A DNA stretch of 64,000 bases from the NCBI GenBank assembly GCA_013376995.1, contig JACAAZ010000022.1:18946-82945 (forward strand), read 5' to 3'. The notes below the pieces were generated by a model that saw only the letters and a list, made by a program, of their open reading frames with translations, was not told where the DNA came from and ran no database searches. Origin of the DNA: Bacteroidota bacterium (GTDB lineage: Bacteria > Bacteroidota > Bacteroidia > Bacteroidales > UBA4417). This document shows positions 8,084-17,488 of the stretch, in pieces. The position numbers and the translations under genes are program-made. Position 1 is the stretch's first letter, and every line of letters starts with the position of its first letter.

Positions 8084-11080
8084 TTAGAAAGAAACTTTTA
8101 CACCTAACATGAAATCACGTGATTGCGGATATGTACCGTAATCAACACCTAATGCTGTATTTTGGTTCGTAGCATCCTGGTTATTGCTGCTAAATGTGCT
8201 AACTTCAGGATCAAAACCGGAATACTTGGTAAAAGTCAGGAGATTCTCAGACGTCAGATAAACTGAGAAATGAGGAATATGCTTCATGGAAAGTGAAGCC
8301 GGGTTAATATTATAGGTAAGTGTAAGCGATTTCACCCGGATATAGGATCCGTCTTCAAGATAGCGGGTTGAAGGATTGGAATTGCTCCAATCGTTTGGTG
8401 TAACCTTAGGCATATCCGTAATATCGCCTTCGTGCTTCCACCTGTTTTCAACAGTAGCTGACTGGTTCATAACCAATGCCATGGATTCAGTGAGAACACG
8501 GGTTGCATTCATGATCTGGTTACCCTGGACACCCTGGATGAAAATATCCAACTGGAACCTTTTGTAGGTGAACGAGTTGGTCAAACCAAAGATATAGTCA
8601 GGATTAGCATTGCCAATAATACCAATGCTATCAGCAGAACCATCGGCTGTTTTCATGAAGTTGATCATACCTGTTGCCGGATCAACACCCTGGGAGATTT
8701 TACCGTAGAATGAACCCAACGGTTTTCCTTCCTGGACAACGGCTGTGTTAAAGTCGTCACCGGCAGGATTTATACCACCTGAATGAATGGTATTCCCTAT
8801 GATGTTGAGTACTTTATTCCTGTTAAACGAAATATTGAAATCGGTACTCCATTTAAAATCATCCCTTACAAAGTTGCGGGAGCTGACCATGAATTCAAAC
8901 CCCTTGTTTTCAAGGCTTCCGGCATTCTGAAGAGCTGTGGGGAAACCTGTACTGGTAGGTTGGGGAACTTCCAGCAGCAGATCTGTGGTTTTCTTGTAAT
9001 AATAATCCAGCGTAAACATCAAACGGCTTTCCAGCAAGGCCAGGTCAATACCGATATCAAGTTGTTTGGTCTTTTCCCAGCGAAGGTCTTTGTTTTCAAG
9101 TGTAGAGGGTGTAAAAGCAGTGTGGGTTATTCCTCCAAGCAGGTATTTGGCACTGATTGTATCAACAATTCCGTACCAGGCATAGGGCTGAGCCCTGTCA
9201 TTTCCAACAATGCCCCAACCAACCCTGAACTTCAGGTCGTCGATGGCAGAAACATCTTTCAGGAAATCTTCCTGAGATATCCTCCAACCTGCTGAAAATG
9301 AAGGGAAGTAACCCCATCGATGCTGAGGTGAAAATTGTCCTGAACCATCAGCCCTGAAATTGGTGGTAAAAATGTATTTATTCTTATAGGAGTAGTTCAC
9401 CCTGCCGATGTAGGCAACATGTGATTTCTGAGCTTTGTAGGGAATATCCGGGTTTTTGACGGCACCGCCATCAACTGATTGATCACCGTTGAGAGCAGTG
9501 CTGAAATCGTGGGATGACCTGTAAACATTATCCGTGTTCTCCCTCGAAACAATAAAACCAGCCATGGCAGCAATGGTGTGATCACCAACGACTTTGTCAT
9601 AGTTGGCTGTATTTTCCGAAACCCAATATTTATAGTCGTAGGTATTCTTTGCAGCTATACCGCCCAATGATTTGCCATATCTGGTCTGAACAGAATCCTG
9701 GAAGGAAGTATACTCACCGCTCGATTTCTCAAAACCATAAAGGCTCTTAACTTTCAAGCCTTCCATAAGTTTGGCTTCTGCAAAAACATTACCGTGGAAC
9801 CTGCCATTTTTGTAAAGATGTTCAGGCTGATAAACGGTTGATACAGGGTTTTCAAGGTCATTGATAAACGGGCTCCTGGCATACATTTCAGGATTGTCCT
9901 TATCCCTGATACCTATATTGGGGATCGAAGTATACAAGCGGGTGATAACACCGTTCCTGTTGCCTTCCGAAACATCAACATCTTTCCAGTTATCGTATGA
10001 CAGGCTGGTTCCGAGTTTCAGGAATTTCGTCACCTGCTGGTCAATATTGGCTTTAAAAGTATTCCGCTTTACCGTGTTATTTAATACAATTCCCTCCTGG
10101 TCAACTCTGGCAAAGGAAAAATAATAACCGGTATTCTTGGTACCGCCGGTAGCAGAAAGCTGGTAGTTCTGGGTGATTGCATTCCTGAAGACTTCCTTCT
10201 GCCAATCCGTATTTGCATTATACTTCTCCCAGTCAGTTGAAGCATCCATTTCGGTAGCCAGTTGCTGGAATTGTGTTCCGTTCAGGACTTTCATTCTTTT
10301 CCATGCCTGTGACATCATCATGGAGGCATTGAGGTCAAGCCTCAGTTTCTGGTTTTTCCCTCTCTTGGTGGTGATGAGCACAACACCGTTGGCGCCGCTG
10401 CTACCGTAGATAGCTGCAGATGATGCATCTTTCAGGATTGTAAAACTCTCAATGTCATCGGGGTTGATTTCATTTGTATTATAGGTCTGAACCCCATCAA
10501 CTATATACAGAGGCTCACTGCCTGACGTAATGGATGATGTTCCTCGGATACGTAGCGAAAATCCTGCCTGTGGCTGGCCTGATGACCTGATAATCTGGAC
10601 ACCGGCAGCTTTTCCTTCCAGTAAGTTTCCAAACTGAGTCTGCGGGCGGTTTTCAAGTTCTTTGTTACTGACTACAGAAACGGAACCTGTCAGGTCTTTT
10701 TTCTTCTGCGAGCCGTAACCAACAACCACGACTTCACCAAGGTTCTTGACGGATTCAACAAGGGTAACATCGATGGTGGTTCGTCCATCTACAGGTACTT
10801 CCACTTTTTCATAGCCTAAGAATGAAAACACCAGGGTGCTGGCTGAAGGGAGTGAAACAGAATATTTTCCATTCACATCGGTTGTCGTTCCAACAATGGT
10901 TCCCTTGAGAATTACATTCACTCCAGGTAAAGTTGCCCCGTTGTTTGAAGTAACCGTTCCTTTAACGGTAACATTCTGAGCAAAAAGATTCAACTGCAAC
11001 ATCATCAATACCAGGAGAATGAGTCCTGGCAGTTTTAAGAATGAAGTCACAGAAAGATTGGTTAGTAGTTTGTTTTTCAT
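8084..11080 (-). CDS. SusC/RagA TonB-dependent outer-membrane transporter (pair 1)
   Basis: 998 residues. A signal peptide is followed by a carboxypeptidase-regulatory-like domain (VTVKGTVTSNNGATLPGVNV, about 35-110), a plug domain beginning near VVVVGYGSQKKKDLTGSV, with LYIVDGVQTYN and ASSAAIYGSSGANGVVLITT, and a large beta-barrel ending in MLGVKVSF. This is the energised channel that imports oligosaccharides captured by the SusD partner encoded 19 bp downstream. The mRNA leader should be about 200 nt, because the -7 box is at 11297-11304. That promoter carries the operator shared with two others in the locus, so expression should follow the same inducer. Confidence 0.93.
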   Translation of the reverse strand: MKNKLLTNLSVTSFLKLPGLILLVLMMLQLNLFAQNVTVKGTVTSNNGATLPGVNVILKGTIVGTTTDVNGKYSVSLPSASTLVFSFLGYEKVEVPVDGRTTIDVTLVESVKNLGEVVVVGYGSQKKKDLTGSVSVVSNKELENRPQTQFGNLLEGKAAGVQIIRSSGQPQAGFSLRIRGTSSITSGSEPLYIVDGVQTYNTNEINPDDIESFTILKDASSAAIYGSSGANGVVLITTKRGKNQKLRLDLNASMMMSQAWKRMKVLNGTQFQQLATEMDASTDWEKYNANTDWQKEVFRNAITQNYQLSATGGTKNTGYYFSFARVDQEGIVLNNTVKRNTFKANIDQQVTKFLKLGTSLSYDNWKDVDVSEGNRNGVITRLYTSIPNIGIRDKDNPEMYARSPFINDLENPVSTVYQPEHLYKNGRFHGNVFAEAKLMEGLKVKSLYGFEKSSGEYTSFQDSVQTRYGKSLGGIAAKNTYDYKYWVSENTANYDKVVGDHTIAAMAGFIVSRENTDNVYRSSHDFSTALNGDQSVDGGAVKNPDIPYKAQKSHVAYIGRVNYSYKNKYIFTTNFRADGSGQFSPQHRWGYFPSFSAGWRISQEDFLKDVSAIDDLKFRVGWGIVGNDRAQPYAWYGIVDTISAKYLLGGITHTAFTPSTLENKDLRWEKTKQLDIGIDLALLESRLMFTLDYYYKKTTDLLLEVPQPTSTGFPTALQNAGSLENKGFEFMVSSRNFVRDDFKWSTDFNISFNRNKVLNIIGNTIHSGGINPAGDDFNTAVVQEGKPLGSFYGKISQGVDPATGMINFMKTADGSADSIGIIGNANPDYIFGLTNSFTYKRFQLDIFIQGVQGNQIMNATRVLTESMALVMNQSATVENRWKHEGDITDMPKVTPNDWSNSNPSTRYLEDGSYIRVKSLTLTYNINPASLSMKHIPHFSVYLTSENLLTFTKYSGFDPEVSTFSSNNQDATNQNTALGVDYGTYPQSRDFMLGVKVSF

Positions 11081-11124
11081 CTGCTTATGATTTTTATGTT
11101 AAGGTTGGATGGAACTCGCATGTG

Positions 11125-11140
11125 TCCGTCAGCTAACGGA
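11125..11140. repeat. Dispersed palindrome in the susC leader
   Basis: TCCGTCAGCTAACGGA, a member of the palindrome family also found at 34-49, 109-124, 40341-40356 and 40390-40405. It falls in the untranslated leader of the first susC transcript, where it could fold as a hairpin. The rest of 11081-11460 holds only the promoter region and a weak hairpin (11435-11453). Confidence 0.6.
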
Positions 11141-11296
11141 TCATCCTGATTTATGTTAACCGAACATACTCGTTTCATGTACTGTGGTTTTGGTTTGTTT
11201 TCTATTAATATACTCAATTTCTATGAAGTACCAATCATACTGAGGATTTTGTCAACTATTTAAAGTATATGGGAAAGACTGGACATCTATAATATT

Positions 11297-11361
11297 CAAA
11301 GATATAAGATGTTACATATGTTTGCGCATAGATTTGCGCATGATTATCTTCGATTTGCGCA
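11297..11361 (-). promoter_or_regulatory. Operator-promoter of susCD pair 1
   Basis: A -7 box TATCTTTG (minus strand, 11297-11304) is preceded upstream by two direct repeats, written on the plus strand as ATTTGCGCA at 11332-11340 and 11353-11361. They are 21 bp apart start to start, and the nearer lies 27 bp from the -7 box. The 12-bp spacer contains ATCTTC, also conserved at the other two sites. An extra half-site, TTTGCGCA at 11321-11328, overlaps the region where a -33 element would lie. No TTG is seen there, which suggests dependence on an activator. The XylR-like protein encoded at 16321-17487 is the likely binder. Confidence 0.75.
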
Positions 11362-11460
11362 AAATGATAAAAATACATCCACAGGGAGATTGACTTTCAA
11401 ATCCCCATGGAAGTATTTGATGTTAGTAACAAGAACCGGGGCAAAGACCCGGTATCATCT

Positions 11461-12918
11461 TTAATTTTTCAGGATACCGTTACTAAGGTCTATTTGGGTT
11501 TGAGGTATCGGGTAATAGTTGTTAACACCCTCAACATATCCATACTTGCCCAAAACCTCGGCTCCCCTGCCCTGGCGGATAACATCCCATAAGCGTTGTC
11601 CTTCCATTCCCAACTCAACCTGGCGTTCGTGGTAAACAGCCTTAAGCGGATCAGTGAAAGGGGTAGCCGGCATCCCTACTCGATCCCTTACCTGCTGAAG
11701 GTAAGAATTCCAGTCTCCACCTGTATGTGCTGCTGCTTCGGCCGCCCATAGCAAGACTTCTGAGTACCGGATCACTTTCCAGTTATTCGGATCATCGCTC
11801 ATATCGGCCTGTTCACTTGGTGGCAACTGGTATTTCCTGGTCATATATCCATCAACACAGGTTGGGACTGAATTATCAGCTACCGTTTCATCTGCAGTCC
11901 CGGGCCAAAGGACCTCCCCGTTGTAGATAATAGTTGCATCTTTTCTTGGATCACCAGGTTCAAATTCATCTACGTATTCCTGTTTAGGGCAATCAAAGCC
12001 CCAACCGTCATAATTATTCCGGCTACGGGTATAGATAACGAAGACATTCCCTTCATTGTCATCACCCCAATCACCTGTCCCCGATGAAGTGAATTGTATC
12101 TCAAAAACAGATTCCTGCCCGTTTTCATGATCAAGTTTCCAGTTATCTGAATAATTGGTTTCAAGCGAATATTCACCGGATTGAATGATTTCATTTGCCA
12201 ATCCGAGTGCTGCATCCCATTTCTTCTCAAAAATGTAGGCTTTACAAAGGAATGCTTCAGCGGCACCTTTTGTAGCCCTTCCCAATTCACTGGCGGCCTC
12301 TTCACTCTTATTCGGAAGGACCTGGGCTGCTTCAGAAAAATCCTTTTCAATCTGCTGCCAGATTTCGGCATTGGTGGCTTTAGGAATATTATACTGCCCG
12401 GGCTCAAGTATAGTGGTTACCAGCGGCACTTCTCCAAATAGCTTCTCCAATTCGAAATAGAAATATCCCCGGATAAATTTAGCTTCCCCAACGATCCTCT
12501 CACGTATTGCCGGATCAATCTGCTTATCCGTCATTAGTGCAACATTGCCAACCACCCTGTTGCAGCGGTTTATAGCAATATAATATTGTTGATATGGGGT
12601 ATTGAGTTCAGCGATATTGGCATCGTACTGGAATTTCAAAAGGGGTTCGATCCAGGGCTGATCCCCTGCACCTTCACCACCTTTATAGGAATCATGGCCA
12701 AGTATGTCACCCAACCAGAACGGGAAATAATTGTCAGCATCCCATCCCATTACATCATAACATGCTGTTAATGCTGAATTGGCATCTGCTTCGGAAGTGA
12801 AAAAATCGTTCAATGCGACTTTTGGCGATTTCGTGTCCAGGAAATCCTTCGAACAGGATACATTCATGAGTAACAGGACGAATGTTGCCAGGACTATTAT
12901 TGTTGTTTTTCTTTGCAT
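11461..12918 (-). CDS. SusD/RagB family outer-membrane lipoprotein (pair 2)
   Basis: 485 residues. A lipoprotein signal ends in LLMNVSC, followed by SKDFLDTKSP, a very common SusD start. Other SusD blocks are EADANSALTACYDVMGW, IVGEAKFIRGYFYFELEKLFG and a C-terminal HERQVELGMEGQRLWDVIRQG, ending in NYYPIPQTQIDLSNG. It is the glycan-capture partner of the SusC protein encoded 17 bp upstream. It shares family architecture with pair 1 but is not a close copy, so the two pairs may bind different lengths or forms of the same glycan. Confidence 0.92.
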   Translation of the reverse strand: MQRKTTIIVLATFVLLLMNVSCSKDFLDTKSPKVALNDFFTSEADANSALTACYDVMGWDADNYFPFWLGDILGHDSYKGGEGAGDQPWIEPLLKFQYDANIAELNTPYQQYYIAINRCNRVVGNVALMTDKQIDPAIRERIVGEAKFIRGYFYFELEKLFGEVPLVTTILEPGQYNIPKATNAEIWQQIEKDFSEAAQVLPNKSEEAASELGRATKGAAEAFLCKAYIFEKKWDAALGLANEIIQSGEYSLETNYSDNWKLDHENGQESVFEIQFTSSGTGDWGDDNEGNVFVIYTRSRNNYDGWGFDCPKQEYVDEFEPGDPRKDATIIYNGEVLWPGTADETVADNSVPTCVDGYMTRKYQLPPSEQADMSDDPNNWKVIRYSEVLLWAAEAAAHTGGDWNSYLQQVRDRVGMPATPFTDPLKAVYHERQVELGMEGQRLWDVIRQGRGAEVLGKYGYVEGVNNYYPIPQTQIDLSNGILKN

Positions 12919-12935
12919 GGCTGTTCTTTTTTCAG

Positions 12936-15900
12936 TTAAAATGTCAGATTTAATCCTGCGACGAAAGTCCTGGGCTGAGGATAAAAAGCCCTGTCAACTC
13001 CAAGATCGAGGGAACCGAAGTATCCTGTCCCGATTTCAGGGTCAAAACCATCATACTTGGTGAAAGTGAGGAGATTGGTCGCGCCGACATAGAAGCGCAG
13101 CTTAACTATTTTCAAGGTATTACTTAATTCCTGAGGTAAGGTGTACCCTATTTGCAGGTTTTTCACCCGGGTATAGCTCCCTTTTTCGACATAACGGTCA
13201 GAAAAAGCAAGGTTGTTTGCATCAGCAGCATTCAGCCTCGGGAAATGGGCATCGTTTGTAGACCCTTCAACGGTCCATCGGTTGAGCATCCTCACGCTCA
13301 TGTTGTGCGAAGCATCCGGACGGTCAGTATAAACCTTTGTGCCGTTAAACACATCATTGCCATATACTCCCTGGACGAACAATGTAAGGTCAAATCCCCT
13401 GTATTCCAGGTTCAGGTTCATTCCAAGCGTGAAATCCGGTAATGGGTTCCCAATTACTCCATAATATAAATTACCGTTTTGGTCTTTTGCGTAGCGAATG
13501 TCACCTGGCCCGGCATTGGGTTGAAGTGGATTACCATCCGGATCTACCCAGGCATCAACTTCGGCCTGGTTCTGAAACAGTCCGTCGGTTTTATATCCCC
13601 AGAATTGAGCAATCGGGTAACCTACCATAGTCCGGGTGACAAAGCCATTGTCGCGCAAAGGAGCTGACAATATGGACGCCTGGGTTCCCAGGTCTGTAAC
13701 TTCATTGGTATAAGTTGAGAAATTGAACCCGATGTTATAATGCAATTTATTCCATTCATCAGTGAAATTCAATTCCGCCTCGAAACCATTGTTTTTCATC
13801 CCCCCTATATTTACCCAGGGATTTTCCTGTATGCCGACATGCGCGAGAATAGGTGCGTCAAGCAGCATATCGCTGGTCTTTTTGATGTAATATTCCAGCA
13901 CGAGTGTTAGTTTATCCTGCCAAAATCCGGCATCTACACCAATATTGGTAGTTGTAGTGGTCTCCCAGTGCATATCCGGATTTCCCATACCCGGGAAAGA
14001 AATACCATCCTGGATCACCCCTCCAAAGCTGTATCTTTTACCGGATGTGGCCAGGGTTGAATACCCGTAGGGAGGGATCTTGTCATTTCCAATTTGCCCC
14101 CATCCAGCTCTCAGTTTGAGATTGCTGATAAAAGAAACATCCTTCATGAAATTCTCCTGGTTTATCCTCCAACCTGCCGAAAAAGAAGGAAACACGCCGA
14201 AGCGGTGATCGGGTCCAAAAACAGAGGAACCATCTCTCCTGATATTGGCCGTAAGCAGGTATTTATTGTTAAATGTATAATTCAACCTGCCAAAATAGGA
14301 GAAAATGCGCTTGTCGTTCATCAGTCCGGAGGAAGTTGAATTGGGGTTTGTGGCATTGCTGATGTAGATCAGGTGCGAGAACTCCTTTAGCAACTTTGTA
14401 GCCCGGGTCGAAAACCATTCGCTGTAATCCTGGGAGGCTTCCATACCAGCCATTAGCTGAAGATCATGCAACTTGATTTTCTTAGTATAAGTGAAGAAAT
14501 TTGACCAGCTCCATGAACGGTCCTGGCTGCTGCCACGGTAAACAGCACTCACATCATTGCTTTCAGAGCCCGAGATGAAATAGGTGGGAGAATAGTCATA
14601 ATCATTCCCGAAATTGTAGTTCAGCCCCAGGTTCGACTTAAATACCAGGTCCTTAAAGAGTATGATATCCCCGAAAACATTTCCGGTTACCCTGAAATTT
14701 TTGGCCTCATTATGCGTCCGGTCGATATGGGCCACCGGGTTATTCATATCAACATAATTGGAAGGTGCAAAGTTCCCATCCGGCTGGTAAACTTTTGTCA
14801 CCGGGTCGATAGCAACTGCCTGTATCAGTATTGCACTCCATTCATCATCTTCATTGATCCTGTGATTTTTCCCTGATTCGAGAGAAAGGTTCTCCCCGAA
14901 TTTTAGCCAGTTTTTTACGGTGAGGTTTGTGTTGAGCCTGACGGAAGTCCTTTCGAAATCGGATTTCTTTACGATTCCTTCCTGTTTATAGTTATTGGCA
15001 CTTAGGAAATAGGTAAACATATTACTTCCGCCTGATAACGAAAAATTCAGGTTCCTGGTAGCTGCCGATTGGGTAACCTCTTTAACCCAATCGGTCCCTT
15101 TCCCTAAACTCTGGTAATTGGCAAGTTCAGGAAGGGGATCCAGGCCGGCATTTGTGAGCGCTTCATTTTTAAGCATTGCCCACTGGGACGCATCAAGCAA
15201 CTCAGGCTTTTTCCACATGCTGGATGTCCCTAAATAGGTGTCGAATGTGACAACCGGGGTTCCGGCTTTGCCATTCCTGGTAGTGATCAGGATGACGCCA
15301 TTTGCACCCCTTGATCCATAAATGGCGGTTGCTGATGCATCCTTAAGGATTTCCAGCGAAGCAATGTCTGCCGGGTTGATATAGCTGATATCATCAACCG
15401 GGAACCCATCGACAACAAAAAGCGGAGATGCATCATTAATGGTTCCTACACCACGTACCCTCACCTGGAAAGGTGATCCCGGGGAACCAGAATTGGATGT
15501 GATTGTAACCCCGGCAGCCCTTCCCTGCAAAGCCTGGTCAGTAGTAGCTGACGGCATCCGTTCCATGTCATCCGCCTTTACAGACGATACAGCACCGGTA
15601 AGATCGCTTTTGCGTTGTGTTCCATAGCCAACAACCACTACCTCATCGAGGTTACGGCTGGATTCCTGTAGAACAACATCTATGACAGATCTGCCCTTAA
15701 TCTCAATCTCCTGTTTTGTATATCCCAGGAATGAAAATACCAGCACCTTATCACTGCCGGCACTGATTGAAAAGGATCCATCACCCCCTGTGCTGGTGCC
15801 AGTCGTGGTTCCTTTAATCACAACGTTAACTCCCGGAAGGGTAGCACCAGATTCTGTCCTGACAACACCTTTGAGATGAAGCTCCTGAGCAATAGCAAAA

Positions 15901-15986
15901 AAGGATGCCCCAAGAAAGATGATGACAAGCAAAACTGCTTTGGCAGCGGGGTTCAACAATAAAAATAGAGGTAACTTTTTTTCCAT
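12936..15986 (-). CDS. SusC/RagA TonB-dependent outer-membrane transporter (pair 2)
   Basis: 1016 residues. Signal sequence, carboxypeptidase-regulatory-like domain (HLKGVVRTESGATLPGVNVV), plug domain (DEVVVVGYGTQRKSDLTGAV, SPLFVVDGFPVDD, ASATAIYGSRGANGVILITT) and a beta-barrel ending in FVAGLNLTF. It imports glycan fragments in the TonB/ExbBD-driven manner of the family. The upstream intergenic region 15987-16320 holds a leader of about 185 nt, the -7 box and the two-repeat operator, and begins directly after the regulator gene. The stop codon is 17 bp before the susD start, so the two are co-transcribed. Confidence 0.93.
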   Translation of the reverse strand: MEKKLPLFLLLNPAAKAVLLVIIFLGASFFAIAQELHLKGVVRTESGATLPGVNVVIKGTTTGTSTGGDGSFSISAGSDKVLVFSFLGYTKQEIEIKGRSVIDVVLQESSRNLDEVVVVGYGTQRKSDLTGAVSSVKADDMERMPSATTDQALQGRAAGVTITSNSGSPGSPFQVRVRGVGTINDASPLFVVDGFPVDDISYINPADIASLEILKDASATAIYGSRGANGVILITTRNGKAGTPVVTFDTYLGTSSMWKKPELLDASQWAMLKNEALTNAGLDPLPELANYQSLGKGTDWVKEVTQSAATRNLNFSLSGGSNMFTYFLSANNYKQEGIVKKSDFERTSVRLNTNLTVKNWLKFGENLSLESGKNHRINEDDEWSAILIQAVAIDPVTKVYQPDGNFAPSNYVDMNNPVAHIDRTHNEAKNFRVTGNVFGDIILFKDLVFKSNLGLNYNFGNDYDYSPTYFISGSESNDVSAVYRGSSQDRSWSWSNFFTYTKKIKLHDLQLMAGMEASQDYSEWFSTRATKLLKEFSHLIYISNATNPNSTSSGLMNDKRIFSYFGRLNYTFNNKYLLTANIRRDGSSVFGPDHRFGVFPSFSAGWRINQENFMKDVSFISNLKLRAGWGQIGNDKIPPYGYSTLATSGKRYSFGGVIQDGISFPGMGNPDMHWETTTTTNIGVDAGFWQDKLTLVLEYYIKKTSDMLLDAPILAHVGIQENPWVNIGGMKNNGFEAELNFTDEWNKLHYNIGFNFSTYTNEVTDLGTQASILSAPLRDNGFVTRTMVGYPIAQFWGYKTDGLFQNQAEVDAWVDPDGNPLQPNAGPGDIRYAKDQNGNLYYGVIGNPLPDFTLGMNLNLEYRGFDLTLFVQGVYGNDVFNGTKVYTDRPDASHNMSVRMLNRWTVEGSTNDAHFPRLNAADANNLAFSDRYVEKGSYTRVKNLQIGYTLPQELSNTLKIVKLRFYVGATNLLTFTKYDGFDPEIGTGYFGSLDLGVDRAFYPQPRTFVAGLNLTF

Positions 15987-16177
15987 GAATTATGATTTTT
16001 AGTTTGTCTGAAAAGTCAAATCGTCAATAATTCAAAACTCCCGGATAAAATCTTCGCTATCCAGGGAGTGCCGGGAAGGCTCAAGGAAAGCAATTGAATA
16101 GATAAAACCAGAGCAAAACAATTGTTTTAAAAACAATGCCCTGATTTGAATATGAGCAAATTACCCTTGCCTTTACT

Positions 16178-16242
16178 CAAAGATATGCCAGAAAGCCAGA
16201 TTCCATCTACTGATTTGCGTATAATTATCCTCAATTTGCGAA
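16178..16242 (-). promoter_or_regulatory. Operator-promoter of susCD pair 2
   Basis: A -7 box TATCTTTG (minus strand, 16178-16185) with direct repeats ATTTGCGTA (16213-16221) and ATTTGCGAA (16234-16242, plus-strand view). Repeat spacing (21 bp) and the 27-bp distance to the box are identical to the sites at 11297 and 23493. The 12-bp spacer TAATTATCCTCA is close to the TGATTATCTTCG of pair 1. No -33 TTG is present. It lies in the gap between the regulator gene and susC. Confidence 0.78.
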
Positions 16243-16320
16243 AATGTTGTACAATTGTGGATTAGCAAGGCTTCCAAATTATCGAGAGCCTAAGGTTTAT
16301 TGGAATAACTGAGCCAGGCA

Positions 16321-17487
16321 TTATTTTTTGATGGCAAGATGTTTTATCCTGTATTCATTGGGGGTACAACCCTTAACCTGCTTAAACTGCCTGGAAATAT
16401 TCTTGCTATTGCCAAAACCTGCCTCCAGTGCAATTTCGAAGATAGTTTTATCTGTTTCCAGCAGCCGCTGTGCGAATTTCTGTATCTGTAAATTGTAGAT
16501 GTATTTATAAACACCGATTCCTGTTGTTTCCTGGAAACGCTTCTCAAGGGCTCTTCTCGAAAACGGAACCTCCCTCAGCACATCGGCTACATTGATCCTG
16601 TTATCAATATTTTGATGGATGAATTTAAGAGCCTTAGCCATATATTTGTCAGAAGCGGAAGCAATATCGGTAGACTGCCTTGTTATAACCTGGGTAGGCC
16701 CAACAATGATATCCTGCGGGATTACCACCTGCTTATTGATCATCAGGTCCATCAGCCGCGCAGCTTCATAGCCACCCCTTACGGTATCCAAACCAATGCT
16801 TGACAATGGGGGATCTGATAGGTTACAGGTCATCTCATCATTATCTACCCCCAATACGGCGATCTCTTCCGGAATCTGGATCTTTGCATGCTTACATGCT
16901 TCTGTGATGTGCTGCCCGCGCTCATCGTCGCAAGCCATGATGGCTACAGGTTTTGGAAGCGATTGAAGCCACTGGCTGAGTGCCGAAGGCTTATAATACC
17001 AGAGTTCGCGCGATGGGGCCTGTTCCTGGTCAAAATGATGAACCGTATACCCCTGTGCAGTAAGATGTCTCTCATAACCTTCGGCACGTTCCCTCGACCA
17101 AACTATATTCTTGAACCCATAAAATGCAAAATTCCGGAAGCCTTTCTTCAGAAAATACTCGGCACCGAGTTCGCCGGTTTCAAAATAGGCCCCGGTAATA
17201 TTGGGAATATCAGAAAAACGTTCCTTGAAATCTTCAGCAATTACACATATCCCCGCATCAACCAGCTTTTTAGTATCCAGGTCATTGTACAATTGTGCAA
17301 AGATCCCATCGGCACCCCATTCTTTTGCGAAATTTACTATGCCTTCCATCCCCAGGGTTTCCCTGTAGAATAGCGGCATCTTACAGAACACCCAAGGCCC
17401 ATGCTCTTTGGAATAGCGGGTTATTCCCTTGAGGAGTGCCTGCCCGTACTCTTCCGAAATATCAATCAGCAGAATGATCTTATGCAT
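16321..17487 (-). CDS. XylR-like transcriptional regulator (LacI-type sensor + AraC DNA-binding domain)
   Basis: 388 residues. The N-terminal 275 form a periplasmic-binding-protein-like sugar sensor (ILLIDISEEYGQALLKGITRYS start, then GADGIFAQ, MACDDERGQHITEACK, VLGVDNDEMTC and GPTQVITRQSTD). The C-terminal 105 are an AraC-type double helix-turn-helix (NVADVLREVPFSRRALEKRF, then IFEIALEAGFGNSKNISRQF). This is the arrangement of E. coli XylR, which activates genes by binding direct repeats. It follows the alpha/beta hydrolase gene by 1 bp and precedes the susC promoter. The three ATTTGCGYA repeat sites in the locus are its predicted targets, and its ligand is probably GlcN, GlcNAc or a derivative. 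Both assignments are inferences. No such site is seen at its own promoter. Confidence 0.85.
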   Translation of the reverse strand: MHKIILLIDISEEYGQALLKGITRYSKEHGPWVFCKMPLFYRETLGMEGIVNFAKEWGADGIFAQLYNDLDTKKLVDAGICVIAEDFKERFSDIPNITGAYFETGELGAEYFLKKGFRNFAFYGFKNIVWSRERAEGYERHLTAQGYTVHHFDQEQAPSRELWYYKPSALSQWLQSLPKPVAIMACDDERGQHITEACKHAKIQIPEEIAVLGVDNDEMTCNLSDPPLSSIGLDTVRGGYEAARLMDLMINKQVVIPQDIIVGPTQVITRQSTDIASASDKYMAKALKFIHQNIDNRINVADVLREVPFSRRALEKRFQETTGIGVYKYIYNLQIQKFAQRLLETDKTIFEIALEAGFGNSKNISRQFKQVKGCTPNEYRIKHLAIKK

Positions 17488-17488
17488 A

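Noticed and set aside
8783-9295. Plus-strand open frame of 170 codons
   Set aside because: It is antisense to susC, whose domains are continuous across the region.
11435-11453. Terminator after susD pair 2
   Set aside because: ACCGGG/CCCGGT forms a short hairpin just after the stop codon, but no T-run follows on the minus strand.
16888-17373. Plus-strand open frame of 161 codons
   Set aside because: It is antisense to the XylR-like gene and is a frame shadow.
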